Origin: Crossaster papposus
Lineage: Eukaryota > Echinodermata > Asteroidea > Velatida > Solasteridae
Direction: 5' to 3'
Length of the DNA: 64,000 nt
NCBI GenBank assembly: GCA_037893245.1
Contig: JBAIAA010000437.1
Location: 186,001 to 250,000, forward strand
The notes below the pieces were generated by a model. The model did not search any database. It had not been told where the DNA came from and saw only the letters and a program-made list of their open reading frames with translations. How positions within the stretch are numbered: the first letter of the stretch is position 1; the number at the start of each line of letters is the position of its first letter. A program made the position numbers and the translations under genes. Below, piece by piece: positions 28,432 through 39,619 of the stretch.

Positions 28432-28625
28432 AATTGTATGTGTTGTCGTTGCTGCTAGCAAGCGTGAAGTGACACATTACTCCCACTAGCAGTGCATACC
28501 GCACCCATTCAAAATACCCGCCCTGACCACTGGAGCATACACATTAACATATCAATGATAAAATAGATGCATTCTAATTCGCCCCGGTACTCAAACGAAT
28601 ACATCAACATTTATCATTTAAATCA
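28432..28625. repeat. Ngaro-like element, left terminal repeat (uninterrupted)
   Basis: Starts ATTGTATGTGTTGTCGTTGC and runs to AATACATCAACATTT. The same sequence occurs in direct orientation at the other end, split into 32894-32930 and 38942-39085 by a LINE. The uninterrupted copy reads GCTAGCAAGCGTGAAGTGAC across the LINE target. Confidence 0.85.
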
Positions 28626-28716
28626 TCGTACACAAACAAAACACAGCATACCCAATCATTTTGGTATTCTGCGAGCTGCAGCAACCGGCATGAACAAAAT
28701 AAAGAACGGGTAGATG

Positions 28717-29700
28717 TTAGATACCTAACCGTTTGGAAACGGATAATAAATTAGGGAAGCTTTCTTGAACATAGGAATCTTTAGCCGTCTCCGACTTCCA
28801 GCGACCATGACGCTTGAACAGTCTATACCAGCCTTGGCGGCCTCTGAGGCTCCTCCGGATCTTAAACTGTGTAATGAAAATTTAGAAACATCTTCTACAA
28901 TTGGAGAAAGCGCTTTTAGAATTAACTCTCTAACTCTTGAATATGATATAGGCTGATTAGTTTTGCGCAGGGAATATCCAATTTTAAATTTTGTTAAGCT
29001 TCTGAATAAAAAAACATCTCTTTCTTCAGAGGGAATAGCTGCAAGTTTAATATAAAGCTCTAACATAGCAACCGGACAAGTCTGACAAAACGATCTAGCG
29101 ATAATGACGTCACTACCCTGTCGATATACGTCCGTCTTACTTGACTGGATCCGGATTGACATATGATCGTGGTGAAACGTTAGATCGTCCATCTTAAGCG
29201 AGGCTAACTCATTAAACCTTAAAAAAACCGCAAATGAATTAATGCCATAGCCAAAGTTCTTATGTTCATTAAATTGTGTACGGATCTGTCAGTTCCGTAC
29301 ATTTGTACCATCCGAGTTAGGATCTCGGGTGTAATTGGCTCCTTTCTAGTCCTTGGTTTTGCAAGGGTTCGTTTGAGCCCTTCCGTTACCTGTACTATTA
29401 ATGGGTTCTTTGTTGGATCGTCAAGACTGGCCATGCGATGTGCCCAGGAGATTGCGGCTGAAGCACTGATGACAGGAGATGGCGATGATGCTGAATTGCT
29501 GATGTGAACCAGATATAATGGAATCATACAAGAATCTTCAGGTAAGGGCGACTCTTCATGGGACTGTGCCCATTGTTGCCATCTTGTGAAAGCCGAGTTA
29601 TATTGAGTAACTGTACTTGAGGCTCTTGAGTTCACCAATATGGAGGGCAACTGTTTGGCGAGATTGTTCAGATCTGGACTGTTGGCACTCCGAGTGAAAC
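28717..29700 (-). pseudogene. Ngaro tyrosine recombinase (YR), frameshifted
   Basis: Minus-strand frames 29219-29650 and 28725-29192 give an N-terminal SAM-like domain (SSTVTQYNSAFTRWQQWA) and the catalytic domain with SLHSLRSGGASEAA (the HxLR motif). After about 28822 the family sequence continues in another frame as RHGRWKSETAKDSYVQESF, which holds the catalytic Tyr, ending at TAA 28717-28719. A further frame change lies near 29215. The enzyme would integrate circular cDNA by site-specific recombination, without target duplication. Confidence 0.85.
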
Positions 29701-29912
29701 GGTGTCTCCAGTTGTCGGTGTTGAAAATTAGCTTGACGAAGAAAATTAAACAACATTTGTTAAAACTCTCAGTTAATAAATTATGAACGCTGTATTGAAT
29801 TCTTAATCAGTTTTCCTCAATTTAGGAACTGACCTGCTGGGGGTCCCTGCACCAGGTGCACCATCGAGCGCAAGTTGCTCGTCAACGTTATGAACGTTGT
29901 TAAACGGGAAAC

Positions 29913-31243
29913 TCATTCATACCTGCTGAACCTCAGCGCTAGTACTGTACTGCGTACAATATTGTAAATAAACTTAGAGTTATCACTTCGCCCGTTTTCA
30001 AATAGTGGGAAAGGACTCACAAATTCATAAATATCAGTAATTTTGAATATTGGATTGTAACCATCTGGAAATAGTAACACCCAATAAGGGGCGGATCTCC
30101 AAGCAGGGCATATCAATGTACCCTCAGCTTTACTGGCCATTAGCTGCTGAATAACTCTTGGAACCAAATGAATAGGGGGAACCATCCAGTTATTATGCCC
30201 TGTCCAATCTTGGGTAAATGCGTCGGTTGCCTGTGTGCCTGGGTTCCAGTACCTAGAATTAAAACAACTTAATTTGGAATTATAATAGCTGGCAAACCGA
30301 TCGATAGTAAAAGGTCCCCAATTGCGATCGAGTACAGAGAACATTTCATCTGAAGTCTGCCAATCGTCATAATCAACTATCTTACTTAGACAATCTGCCT
30401 TTTCATTCTTTGCTCTCGGCACCCATTCCAATTCTAGAAATAATCCATTACGTATACAAGTACGACATATGTCTAGCGCAATAGACCAGGGTTGTAGTCG
30501 AGTCCCTGCAAGTCCTTTCACAAGTCCTTTCGTGAAGCCAGTCACAAGTCCCTTTATAAAGGCAGTCACAAGTAACTGGACGAACAATGACAAAGGAATG
30601 CTTTTGTCAAAGCTGATTTGAATAGCGTGCGATTTGAATTAGAACTGGTGGACGTGTGATGGACTTGCAGGGACTTACAGGGACTTGCAGGGACTTGTGA
30701 TGGACTCGACTACATCCCTGCAATAGACTGCAACTCTGGCTTCATGCTGCCATTGGAAACTATTCTTGTAACTGCTTGATTGTCAGAAAACCATTTTACT
30801 CTATTGTTTTTAAACTTGTTTATTTGAGAGGTAAGAACCATTTCTATTGCTTTTAGTTCTCTCCAGGTCGAGCTAATTTTCTGTTCGTTTTCTGACCACA
30901 GTCCGTGACTAATGGAGTCGTTGGCATTTACTATGTAACCTCCAAACCCGGATTTGCTTGCATCGGAAAACACTATTCTTGAACACATGGGATTGACATT
31001 TATTGGAGTTTCCTTCAGATTATCTAAGTTATTCTGCCAGAAAAGAAGTTCTACTTTAGCTTGCTCTGAAATGAGAACTTTGGAATTCCACGAATCTCTG
31101 GATTCGATTGCGCAATGCATAGCTTTGGTCATGATCCTACTCATTGATCCCACTACTAAATATGATGAAATAATCCTACCAGCTACACTAGCTAGATCCT
31201 TGGCTTTGACCCAGGTTAACGAACCTGCTAACTTGGGAGTCAA
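29913..31243 (-). pseudogene. Ngaro RNase H and linker domain, split by a hAT-type MITE
   Basis: The right-hand part contains RNase H motifs VFSDASKSGFGG (Asp), WRELKAIEMVL (Glu) and WFSDNQAV (Asp). After the MITE the reading resumes at LDICRTCIRNGLFLELEWVP and ENEKADCLSKI, then a conserved DIRS/Ngaro linker (DRFASYYNSKLSCFNSRYWNPG, here broken up: WNPGTQATDAFTQDW). The MITE adds 242 bp including its 8-bp duplication; removing that length reconnects the two parts at the expected place. Confidence 0.85.
30479..30728. mobile_element. hAT-type MITE (234 bp) with 8-bp target duplication
   Basis: The element proper is 30487-30720, with termini CAGGGTTGTAGTCGAGTCC and the complement of CAGGGATGTAGTCGAGTCC. 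CAATAGAC flanks it on both sides (30479-30486 and 30721-30728). An 8-bp duplication and CAGGG termini are hallmarks of hAT elements. The interior consists of GGGACTTGCAGG-type repeats. Confidence 0.92.
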
Positions 31244-31341
31244 CAGTTTTGGATTCCTTCCTTGATACTGCTTATCCGTCTGTGTGGTAAAACAAAGGAG
31301 CCATTGTTAAGGTTAATTGTTAAACCTAACCACTCGGTCTC

Positions 31342-32230
31342 TTAGACCGGATTCCAAATACTCTTTTGTATATTGGGTACGAACCCCGCGTTGACCAGGT
31401 CAACTTTAACTTCAGCACTGTGCTCTTTGGCTTTCTGAAAGCAATCTGCACATCCCAAACCATCATCTAGAAACACTACTATTTGTTTTCCTTCGCTTCT
31501 CCACTTTTGTACTAATGGCCTTACCACTTTAGTGAAAACATACGGGGCAGTGGATAAACCGAATGGTAAAACAGTAAACTTGAAAAATGTAAATGAGCCG
31601 TTGTAAATCCAAGAAAATCCCAAAAATTGTTGGTGTTCTGGTCGAATGCTGATATGATGGTATCCCGATTTGAGGTCAAACTGGAACATAGATCCACCCT
31701 TCGAAAGATATATCAGAGCTGTACGCATATCTTCAAACTTGACAGATTGTTTCCACAAATACTTATTCACTTCTCTTAAATCTAATATCAGTCTCCGCTT
31801 ACCTGATTTCTGTACTGAAACCGACAATGGGTTAATTATAAATGGTTGCTCGGTACAAATCAAAACACATTGCGTTTCTAGTAAGTCTGAAATGGCCTCG
31901 GTAACAAAATTGTTGTTATTGATAGCCGAACGATTATTCACCCCGTAATTGATTTTTTCTACTCTTGGGGTACGTGGAGGTGTTTCATAGAACGGCAGCA
32001 TGTAACTGTTCTTTATTATATCTAGAACAAAGGAATTAGCTTTAATTGAATTCCAGAATTCATAGTGTTGATGCAAACGACCAGACACTTGAATGTTGCA
32101 ACCTATGGAACACCTTTCTTCGTACTCAAAGTAATTATCAGTTAAATAATTTAACTCAACTTTATTGATATTTCTTGACGTGCTTGCTGCGATGTCCTTG
32201 CTAGGCGGAGAAACCCGAGGGGTGGTAGGT
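31342..32230 (-). pseudogene. Ngaro reverse transcriptase
   Basis: The minus strand encodes NPLSVSVQKSGKRRLILDLR, FQFDLKSGYHHISI, FTVLPFGLSTAPYVFTKVV and VVFLDDGLG, the reverse transcriptase blocks of DIRS/Ngaro elements with an FLDD catalytic centre. The frame is open through the RT core, but its upstream part reads the gag region out of frame. Confidence 0.9.
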
Positions 32231-32249
32231 CTTGTCTTGCCTTCTGTTG

Positions 32250-32860
32250 ATGTTTGGACAGGTTTTCCTCCAGTGACCTTGGCCTCCGCAAGCGAAGCAC
32301 ATGTCTTTGCTGGCTGAGAATCGTTGACCACGAAAAGACTGGTGTTGTATTGCAGGAGGGACAGAAGAAGGAGCGGGAGCAGGAAGCTGGTAATCACCGG
32401 TCTTGAACCTCTTGACTCCAGACTTCTTGACGGATGAAGCTTTGAGCTTCCTAGCTGCCCTGTCTTCTGCCCGTGTAATCTTCTTGTCATCATCGGAGTC
32501 GTTTGCTAACTCGTTGTTCTCGTATTCCTAGACTGTCGCCCACCCAGAGGGGCTGGTATCAGCGAGTCGGATTAGTTTTTGACGGTGCTCGAGCAATGTT
32601 TTTATGCTAGTCAGCTCCTGCTGAACTTCAGGATAATTACGTTCGGCCTCGACGACGTGATTCAATACCGACTGATTGAAGTTAAATTGTCGTTTATGAC
32701 CCTCCCTTTTCCAGGTTAACTTGGTGTTGGTGGCCGATTTAAGTTTTGCGTCGAAGTTAGCAGAAGCTTCAGCTAATTTGTCTTCGACAATCGTGGTCTG
32801 ACGAGGTGAATTGAGCCAATAACTCCTTAATGTCTTCTTTGGTAGCTAGGGTTGACATGT
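32250..32860 (-). pseudogene. Ngaro gag-like region with CCHC zinc knuckle
   Basis: From ATG near 32858 the minus strand reads STLATKEDIKELLAQF, then after a frameshift a segment with WKREGHKRQFNFNQSVLNHV, an in-frame stop (TAG near 32530) and, in a third frame, CFACGGQGHWRKTC, a CX2CX4HX4C zinc knuckle (about 32290-32250). Order and motifs match the gag of this retrotransposon group. Confidence 0.7.
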
Positions 32861-32893
32861 TGAAACGTATATGGATAATTGCAACAGCATAAA

Positions 32894-32930
32894 ATTGTAT
32901 GTGTTGTCGTTGCTGCTAGCAAGCGTGAAG
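32894..32930. repeat. Ngaro right terminal repeat, first part, ending in LINE target duplication
   Basis: Matches 28432-28469. It ends with CAAGCGTGAAG (32920-32930), which is repeated at 38931-38941 on the far side of the LINE. Confidence 0.88.
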
Positions 32931-33395
32931 TTGTTGTTGTAGTAGGTTTGGTTGGCACGTATGGCGATCATAGCGCCCTGTGTGCCATTAGCATTACATT
33001 ATGCACTATATCATCTCAGCACGCGGAACAGCTAGTACATCAGAGTGCAGTATGGGAAAATATGACGTAAGCAAAGGAGATAAACGGAGTGCTAGTAAAG
33101 GGCTGCTCGAAAAGGGAAAAAAAGAAACAAAACAAAAAAGAATGGTGCATGAAGGTAAGGGCAGGGGGTGCGCCAGTAATCTTCCGAGAAACAGTGCCAC
33201 AAAGGGTCCCGCAAGGCCGGCCGTTTCGCAGACAGGGGCACAAGGCTCCCATCTGTTACTTTTTTCAGGACGCGCATACCTCCGGGTGACAAAGGGTGGC
33301 ACTGCGCCCGTCAATCACCGGCGACAACGGTCCTCACTAAACCCTTACCCATGCGCAATATCAGTAAAATCAGAAGGCCACACAAAACAAATTAA

Positions 33396-36300
33396 ATATT
33401 AATGTTGCATCTTTGAACATAGTTAAGGATTTGTTGACAGTTTCGTTTCTGTCCAAGAAGTTGTGTAAGAGTCATTTGTGAATCTGTCAAATGAAGTGAT
33501 TTTTGGAGGAGTTTTCTTTGGCTGTTAAATCGTTTGCATTCAAGTAGTAAGTGTCCAACATCATCACTAGCTCCACATATTTCACAGATACCGTTAGGGT
33601 GTTTTCCAGAGTAATAGAGAAATTTTTTGAGCCCTTTACAAATGCCAATACGTAATCTGTGAAGTTAACTTCTTGGGGACGTTTTTTCCCCCATCTAGTG
33701 AAAGAAAAGGATGGGTCAAGTTTGCAATGTTTATTTGGGTCAAGTTTAGGAATACTTTTCGTCCATTCATCCTTGAGTTGTTTTTTGAGATGCTGCTTGA
33801 TTTCAGTATCTGAGAAAGGGACATAGTGATCGATGTTGTGTTTCCGAGTGGCGTACTTGGCAGCTGTGTCTGCTTTTTCATTGCCTGAAATTCCACAGTG
33901 GCCAGGCACCCACTCGAAGAAAACGGTGTTCCCCTGGTGTGTTATGTTAATTAATGTATGGCGGATATCACATGCAATTTTGTTGTGGGGGAAGGGTTTG
34001 CAGATGGACTGTATAGCACTCAAGCAATCGCTAAAAATAACAGAGTTCAAAGGTTTAACATCTTCCACCCATTCAAGAGCTAAAAGAATGGCAAACAGTT
34101 CAGCTGAAAAGATAGAGATCCCATTGTTAAGTCTAATACTTTTAGAGTAATTAAGTTGCGGTATGTAAATACCACAGCCAACAGTGTTTAGATTAGGATC
34201 AAAGGAGCCGTCCGTAAAAATATGGAGAGAGTTGTTCCAAGTGGTATTGATTACTTTAGTGCTAATACTACCTTTGTCCTTAGGGTCGTTCATGTGGGTC
34301 ACCAAGGAGAGGATTTCTGTAGAAACAAGGGGCTTGTAATAATGCCAATATGGGAAAGGATTATGGAGGGTAAATGTGACTAGAGATTGTTGGGAAAATC
34401 TAGCTTCAAAAGGGGTCTTATGATGAGTATTATGCCACTTTGCGGCAAAATAGTGTTTTTGCCAATTATCCTCCTCAAGATGTTGGTTATGATGGTTGGT
34501 ATGAGTCTTTATCTTAATACCGTAGAGGTTTGTAAGTAATTGTCGACGGAGAGCCAGAGGGGGGTCACCACATTCGAGTTGTAATTTGAACAAGGGGGAG
34601 CTTTGAATGGCCCCAGTGCATATTTTGAGAGCTTGGTACTGGATACTGTCTAGTTTGCATTTCAGTGTATAGGAAGCGGAGTCGAAAGCTTCACATCCGT
34701 ACTCTAGATGAGGTTTAATGAGGGCCGAGTAAAACTGGAATAGGGTTTTACAATCTGCACCCCAAGAAATACCGCTGATACAACGGAGAAGGTTCAGTTT
34801 CTTTTTACATTTAACAAGAATGTTGTCAATATGTTCTTTCCATGTCAGTTTGTTGTCAAAGATCACGCCCAAGAATTTAACAGATTTGAGGATTTGTACT
34901 GCGCAGTCGTTGATTCGCAAAGAAAGTTTCATTTCTTTTTTGTTTGAAAAAATGACAGCTTTTGTTTTTGGAGCAGAGAGTTTAAAGCCCCATTTATCAC
35001 ACCATGAATTTATGTTATCAAGACTTTTTTGAATTTTTCTCTCTAGGAAAGAGATGTTTCTATGACTCTTCCAAATAGCAATATCATCTGCATACTGGGA
35101 GACGTGGGAATCGGGCAGTTCTTGGGCGAGATCATTGACAGCAATGTTAAATAATAAAGGACTTATTACACTACCCTGGGGAACACCGTTTTCAAGAGTT
35201 CTTTGATCAGATATTGTGTTATTTATTTTAACTTGAATGTTCCTATCACTAAGGAAGCTATTAATCCATCTCGTAATTCTGCCATAGATGCCTAAGTTCT
35301 GGAGTTTGATGATGACGCCCTTGCGCCAGAGCATATCGTAGGCTTTCTCTATGTCCAAAAAAAACAGCAAGAGTACTCTCCTTATTCGCAAAAGCTTTAT
35401 TAATAGAGGATTCTAGGCCGAGTACATGATCTTTAGTACTTCTGCCTTTTCGAAAACCACTTTGGTTATGAGTAAGAAGGTTATTTGTTTCGAGGTACCA
35501 GCTAAGACGTGTATTAACCATTCGCTCCATTAATTTACAAAGTGTGGAGGTGAGGGCTATGGGTCTATAAGAAGAAGGATTGCCAGGATCTTTCCCTGGT
35601 TTTAGAATGGGAATAAGGATCGCATCCTTCCACTGTCTTGGACATATAGAGGTGTGCCATATCATGTTAAAGATAATGAGTAAATAATTACGAATCTTCA
35701 TAGAGAAATTTTTAATGACAGAATTACTGATATTATCTTTTCCTGGTGTGGTGCATTTAGACATATCAATAGCGTGGTTCAATTCTTCAATATTAAATGG
35801 CTCATTAAGGATACCGTCATTATTATCAATAATGGAAAGCTCGTTTTCAGCTTGAGCTTTATTATTGGCAAAGGAAGGGCAATAGTTGTCTGTACTGCTA
35901 ACCTTGGTAAAGTTATCGGCAAGAGCTTCTACCTTATCAAAGTCTGTGACTGCATCGATGTCATTATGGTGAATAACGGGAATATTGTTATGACATTTAG
36001 TTTTCTCAATACGTTTGATCTTGTTCCAAATCAAGGTAGTATTTGTTTTGGGGTTAAAATCTTCACAAAATGTTTCCCAATCTTTTCTCTTGGCATTTTT
36101 TATTGCTCTCCTGGCTATGGCACTGGCTTTTTTATATAGAATGAAATCGTTAGGATGATGGCTTTTCCTAAGTTTTTTCAAGGCGCCCTTTTTGTCATCT
36201 AGGGCTTGTTTACACTCTTCATTCCACCAAGAAGTGGGTTGTTTGTGATGATTAGGGTTAGTTTTCGGGATAGAATTTGTCATCGCTAAATCTAATTGCT

Positions 36301-37142
36301 GCATAAATTGAGTGTACTCTTCGTCAACATCATTGCTAGTGACAGGCTCAGTAATATAAGTGTTGCATGCTTCAGTGAATTTATTCCAATCAGCTTTCTT
36401 AGTAGACCACTTAGGACTAAAGTTGGATGGGTTCTTGTGAATAGGATGATTAACTTCAATAACAATTGGACAGTGATCACTCCCCCATGTGTTGTCTAGG
36501 ACTTTCCAATTACATTTTCCGCCAATGCCAGGAGAAACGAAGGTGACATCGATGCAGGACAGAGAATTTTGAGATGTATTGACCCTTGTGCCTTCTCCAG
36601 TATTAATGCAGATCATGTTATTCAAAATAGCGTCTTCAATCATCTGTCCATTATGGTCAAGTTTAGTGCTGCCCCAAATAGGATTGTGGCCATTTAAATC
36701 TCCGCATATAATACACGGTCTATTAGCGATTTTTTCACAAATTAATTTAAGAGAGTTGGTGTCTAGAGAAGCACAAGGGTTAGGCCCTATATACATTGAC
36801 AAGCATAAGTTTATTTTTATTTGCATCATAAATTTCCCCGATTTGATATTCAATGAGATTTTCTGTAGCTCCTAAAATGTATTTAAAGGCAAGGCCGTGT
36901 TTGACGAAGAATGCACATCCTCCCCCGCATTTTTTAATAGTATCTTTTCTATCGTTACGATAAATGTCATAACCTGATAACCTGTAAGTTTTATCATTTT
37001 TTAACCATGTTTCTTGTATGCAAATAATATCAGGTTTGCATGTCATGACATTAATTGCATCCTTAAACTCCCTATCATGTGCAATGAGAGAATGTGCATT
37101 CCACTGAAGAATAATTAGTCCTGCAAAAATTGCGGCAATCAT
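33396..37142 (-). pseudogene. I-like LINE ORF2: endonuclease, reverse transcriptase, RNase H
   Basis: From ATG 37142 the apurinic-type endonuclease reads LQWNAHSL, DIICIQETWL, then after a 1-nt shift near 36790 CGDLNGHNPIWGS and TWGSDHCPI. The reverse transcriptase (YRPIALTSTLCKLMERMV, DIEKAYDMLW, NGVPQGSVISP, QYADDIAIW) contains one extra T in an eight-T run near 35360 that shifts the frame. RNase H follows with TDGSFD, SAELFAI, SDCLSAIQ and NEKAD, all four acidic residues present. A third shift near 33660 precedes a C-terminal CEICG...HLLLEC zinc-like motif, with the stop near 33396. This is the replication enzyme of the element. Confidence 0.9.
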
Positions 37143-37153
37143 GTTTTATTAGT

Positions 37154-38683
37154 TTAGGATCTAAGGGTTTGGCTTCCACTTGGTTTGGGGTTATTAGGTG
37201 GACCCATTTTGCTTTGGGAAGATTTCTGGCCCGTGGCAGCCCTTCTCCTTGTGGCAGGTGATTGTGACGGAGTTCTTTGGTTTTGTTGCTTGCCTTTTGT
37301 CTTTGTGGATTCTTCTGAATTACCCAGGTGTTGGATTAGTGATAAGATGGCGGCAGTTCTTTCTACTTTGTTCTTTATTGTTTCCCCGATTTGTAGTGCC
37401 CCAATTAGGAGTTCGACGAGGTGTTGTTCATCATTGAGCAGGCCAGATTGGTGCGTGCACATAGGTTCTGTCTGAGTTGCTATTGTTTCATCTGTCTGGG
37501 TGCTGGCGTCTACATTTCTGGGTTTCACGTCTTTTGTGATTGTCGCTTGGGTGTTTGTTGTTGTTTTGACTACCGTGACGGCTGGAATGCTGGGTTGCTG
37601 AGAGTTCCATTGATTCGGAGTGGTTACTATTCTATTTGTCTTGTTTGGCGGTTGTTGGGTAGGGGTGTCGGGCTGTATGTAGAAGTCAGCTTTGACGGCT
37701 TTAGCGGCGTCTGCATATGAAATATTGTATGAAATTCTTACACCCTGGATTCTCTTTTCCTGTTTTATGGTACTGCATCCTCCATAAGCCGATGAATGGT
37801 GTTCGCCACATCTGCAGCATCGAACTTGGTCTTTTTGCTGACATTGGTCAAAGGTATGGGCGCCTCCACATCTGACACATCGGGTCGAGCTACGGCAATT
37901 CGTCGCTGTATGTCCAAGTCGTTGACAGTTGAAACATCTTATTACTGGTGGGATGTAAGGTTTGACGGTGAACTGTTCGTATCCTAGTTGTATCTTGGAT
38001 GGTAGGATAGGTGTATTAAATGTGAGGCATACTGACAGACTTTTTTCCAACTGGCCATCTCTTCTGCGCATAAGTCGTTTTACTTCTACAACTCCGTTTT
38101 TCTTACAGGCTTTAAGTAGGTCTTCATCTATTACCTCCGAGGGGATGCCCGTTATAACACCCTTACTCTGGGTTTCAGACTTGGCAAATTCAGTTGTCAC
38201 AGCCCATTCTCCCAATAGAGTGATACCTTTTAGTTTTCTTGCTTGGCCTGGAGTGAAGCAACGCACTGTAATGCCACCTTGGTTATTCTTAGATACATTC
38301 TTTATCAAATCAGTACCGATATTATTTAGAGCTTTACCTATTTTAATCGGACTTATTTTAGCTAGTTTAACATCGGGGGAATTTATGATGACAAGAGTTG
38401 GTTGACTAGGCTGAGTTGACTGAGTAACATTACGGCGTTTAACTTGGTGGGTATTTATTTGATCATTATCACTAGAGTCGGTATAGATGTCATTGTAGTT
38501 TATCGATCGCTTTCTTGTCTTAGTCTGGGGCTGAGATTGAGAGCTATTCTGGGCTTGACTTATAAGTATGTCAATGGTTGAGCGTTCTTGGTCGTCTTCG
38601 TGCTTGGATCTTTGAGTATCCATAGGTGATTGAGATAATTGATCCCAGGAAGTTACCAAATCCTCATTGCCGTCATCGGCCAT
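37154..38683 (-). CDS. I-like LINE ORF1: nucleic-acid-binding protein with three zinc knuckles
   Basis: An intact 509-residue frame. The N-terminal 100 residues are polar and Ser/Gln-rich, followed by a region (about 95-240) with RRM-like features common in I/Nimb ORF1 proteins (GVITGIPSEV, VEVKRLMRR). Cys-rich knuckles lie at about 250-305: CFNCQRLGHTATNC, CVRCGGAHTFDQC and CCRCGEHHSSAYGGC. It probably coats the element RNA. It ends 11 nt before the ORF2 ATG, so ORF2 may depend on re-initiation. Confidence 0.9.
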   Translation of the reverse strand: MADDGNEDLVTSWDQLSQSPMDTQRSKHEDDQERSTIDILISQAQNSSQSQPQTKTRKRSINYNDIYTDSSDNDQINTHQVKRRNVTQSTQPSQPTLVIINSPDVKLAKISPIKIGKALNNIGTDLIKNVSKNNQGGITVRCFTPGQARKLKGITLLGEWAVTTEFAKSETQSKGVITGIPSEVIDEDLLKACKKNGVVEVKRLMRRRDGQLEKSLSVCLTFNTPILPSKIQLGYEQFTVKPYIPPVIRCFNCQRLGHTATNCRSSTRCVRCGGAHTFDQCQQKDQVRCCRCGEHHSSAYGGCSTIKQEKRIQGVRISYNISYADAAKAVKADFYIQPDTPTQQPPNKTNRIVTTPNQWNSQQPSIPAVTVVKTTTNTQATITKDVKPRNVDASTQTDETIATQTEPMCTHQSGLLNDEQHLVELLIGALQIGETIKNKVERTAAILSLIQHLGNSEESTKTKGKQQNQRTPSQSPATRRRAATGQKSSQSKMGPPNNPKPSGSQTLRS

Positions 38684-38930
38684 TTCTAGCCGAAATCAGG
38701 CGTAGGGTGAAACAAGAAGAAAAAAAAAGGAAATAGGTAGTATTATGTGTGGCCCACTGATATTATTATGATATTGCTTACCAGATACCCACAAAGGTAG
38801 TTTGCTGGAAAACGGAGGCTTGGAATAGAAGGTCACTTGGCGGGAAATGACGCACTCAGAATTGAATTTTCGCGCGGTCACGAGCAGCCTTTAAACACGT
38901 CCGACCCCTACTACGTTCGAACCATTCTCC

Positions 38931-39085
38931 CAAGCGTGAAGTGGCACATTACTCCCACTAGCAGTGCATACCGCACCCATTCAAAATACCCGCCCTGACC
39001 ACTGGAGCATACACATTAACATATCAATAATAAAATAGATGCATTCTAATTCGCCACGGTACTCAAACGAATACATCAACATTTT
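38931..39085. repeat. Ngaro right terminal repeat, second part
   Basis: Starts with the second CAAGCGTGAAG and continues as 28470-28625 does, to AATACATCAACATTT, with about four differences over 150 bp. Confidence 0.88.
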
Positions 39086-39263
39086 TGGGGGTACGGGTAT
39101 AGTTGAATTAAAGAAAGGCCACCTCATTTTAAATATTCCTACGGCCAAAACACTACATATTTATTCTCGAGGTCGACATGACGCCACAATTTTAAGGGCA
39201 AGCCCCTCGATACCAAAAGTTTTCCCTCTATCATCCACTCGCGCCGCTAAACAACCCGCTGCT

Positions 39264-39619
39264 AGACAAGACACACCGCGCCGCTAGACAAGACACACCG
39301 CGCCGCTAGCCACGACACACCGCGCCGCTAGCCACGACACACCGCGCCGCTAGCCACGACACACCGCGCCGCTAGCCACGACACACCGCGCCGCTAGCCA
39401 CGACACACCGCGCCGCTAGCCACGACACACCGCGCCGCTAGCCACGACACACCGCGCCGCTAGCCACGACACACCGCGCCGCTAGCCACGACACACCGCG
39501 CCGCTAGCCACGACACACCGCGCCGCTAGCCACGACACACCGCGCCGCTAGCCACGACACACCGCGCCGCTAGCCACGACACACCGCGCCGCTAGCCACG
39601 ACACACCGCGCCGCTAGCC
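39264..39619. repeat. 22-bp GC-rich satellite, about 16 copies
   Basis: The unit CACGACACACCGCGCCGCTAGC is repeated almost without variation. The first two units read AGACAAGACAC instead of AGCCACGACAC. It is rich in CpG in an otherwise AT-rich region. Confidence 0.95.

Larger units (their letters stand above)
32931..38930 (-). mobile_element. 6.0-kb I-clade-like (I/Nimb) LINE, near full length
   Basis: Bounded by an 11-bp target duplication CAAGCGTGAAG. In minus orientation it has a 5' region of about 245 bp, ORF1 with three zinc knuckles, ORF2 with endonuclease, reverse transcriptase and RNase H, a 3' region of about 450 bp and a terminal (ACA)n-type tail instead of poly(A), as in I elements. 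ORF2 carries only about three single-base frameshifts, so the copy is young or sequencing errors are involved. Confidence 0.9.
28432..39085 (-). mobile_element. Ngaro-like tyrosine-recombinase retrotransposon, host of two later insertions
   Basis: Without the inserted LINE (32931-38930) and MITE (30487-30720) the element is about 4.4 kb. On the minus strand its order is gag-like region with a zinc knuckle, reverse transcriptase, RNase H and a conserved linker, then tyrosine recombinase, bracketed by direct repeats of about 190 bp. No methyltransferase-like domain was seen, favouring Ngaro over DIRS1. Frameshifts in gag and near the recombinase active site indicate that it is inactive. Confidence 0.85.

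Noticed and set aside
33001-33402. Frames on both strands within the LINE 3' region
   Set aside because: They lie in the untranslated 3' part of the I-like LINE, lack domains and conflict with the element's orientation.
39264-39619. CRISPR-like array appearance of the 22-bp repeats
   Set aside because: Units are contiguous with no spacers, and the context is clearly eukaryotic.
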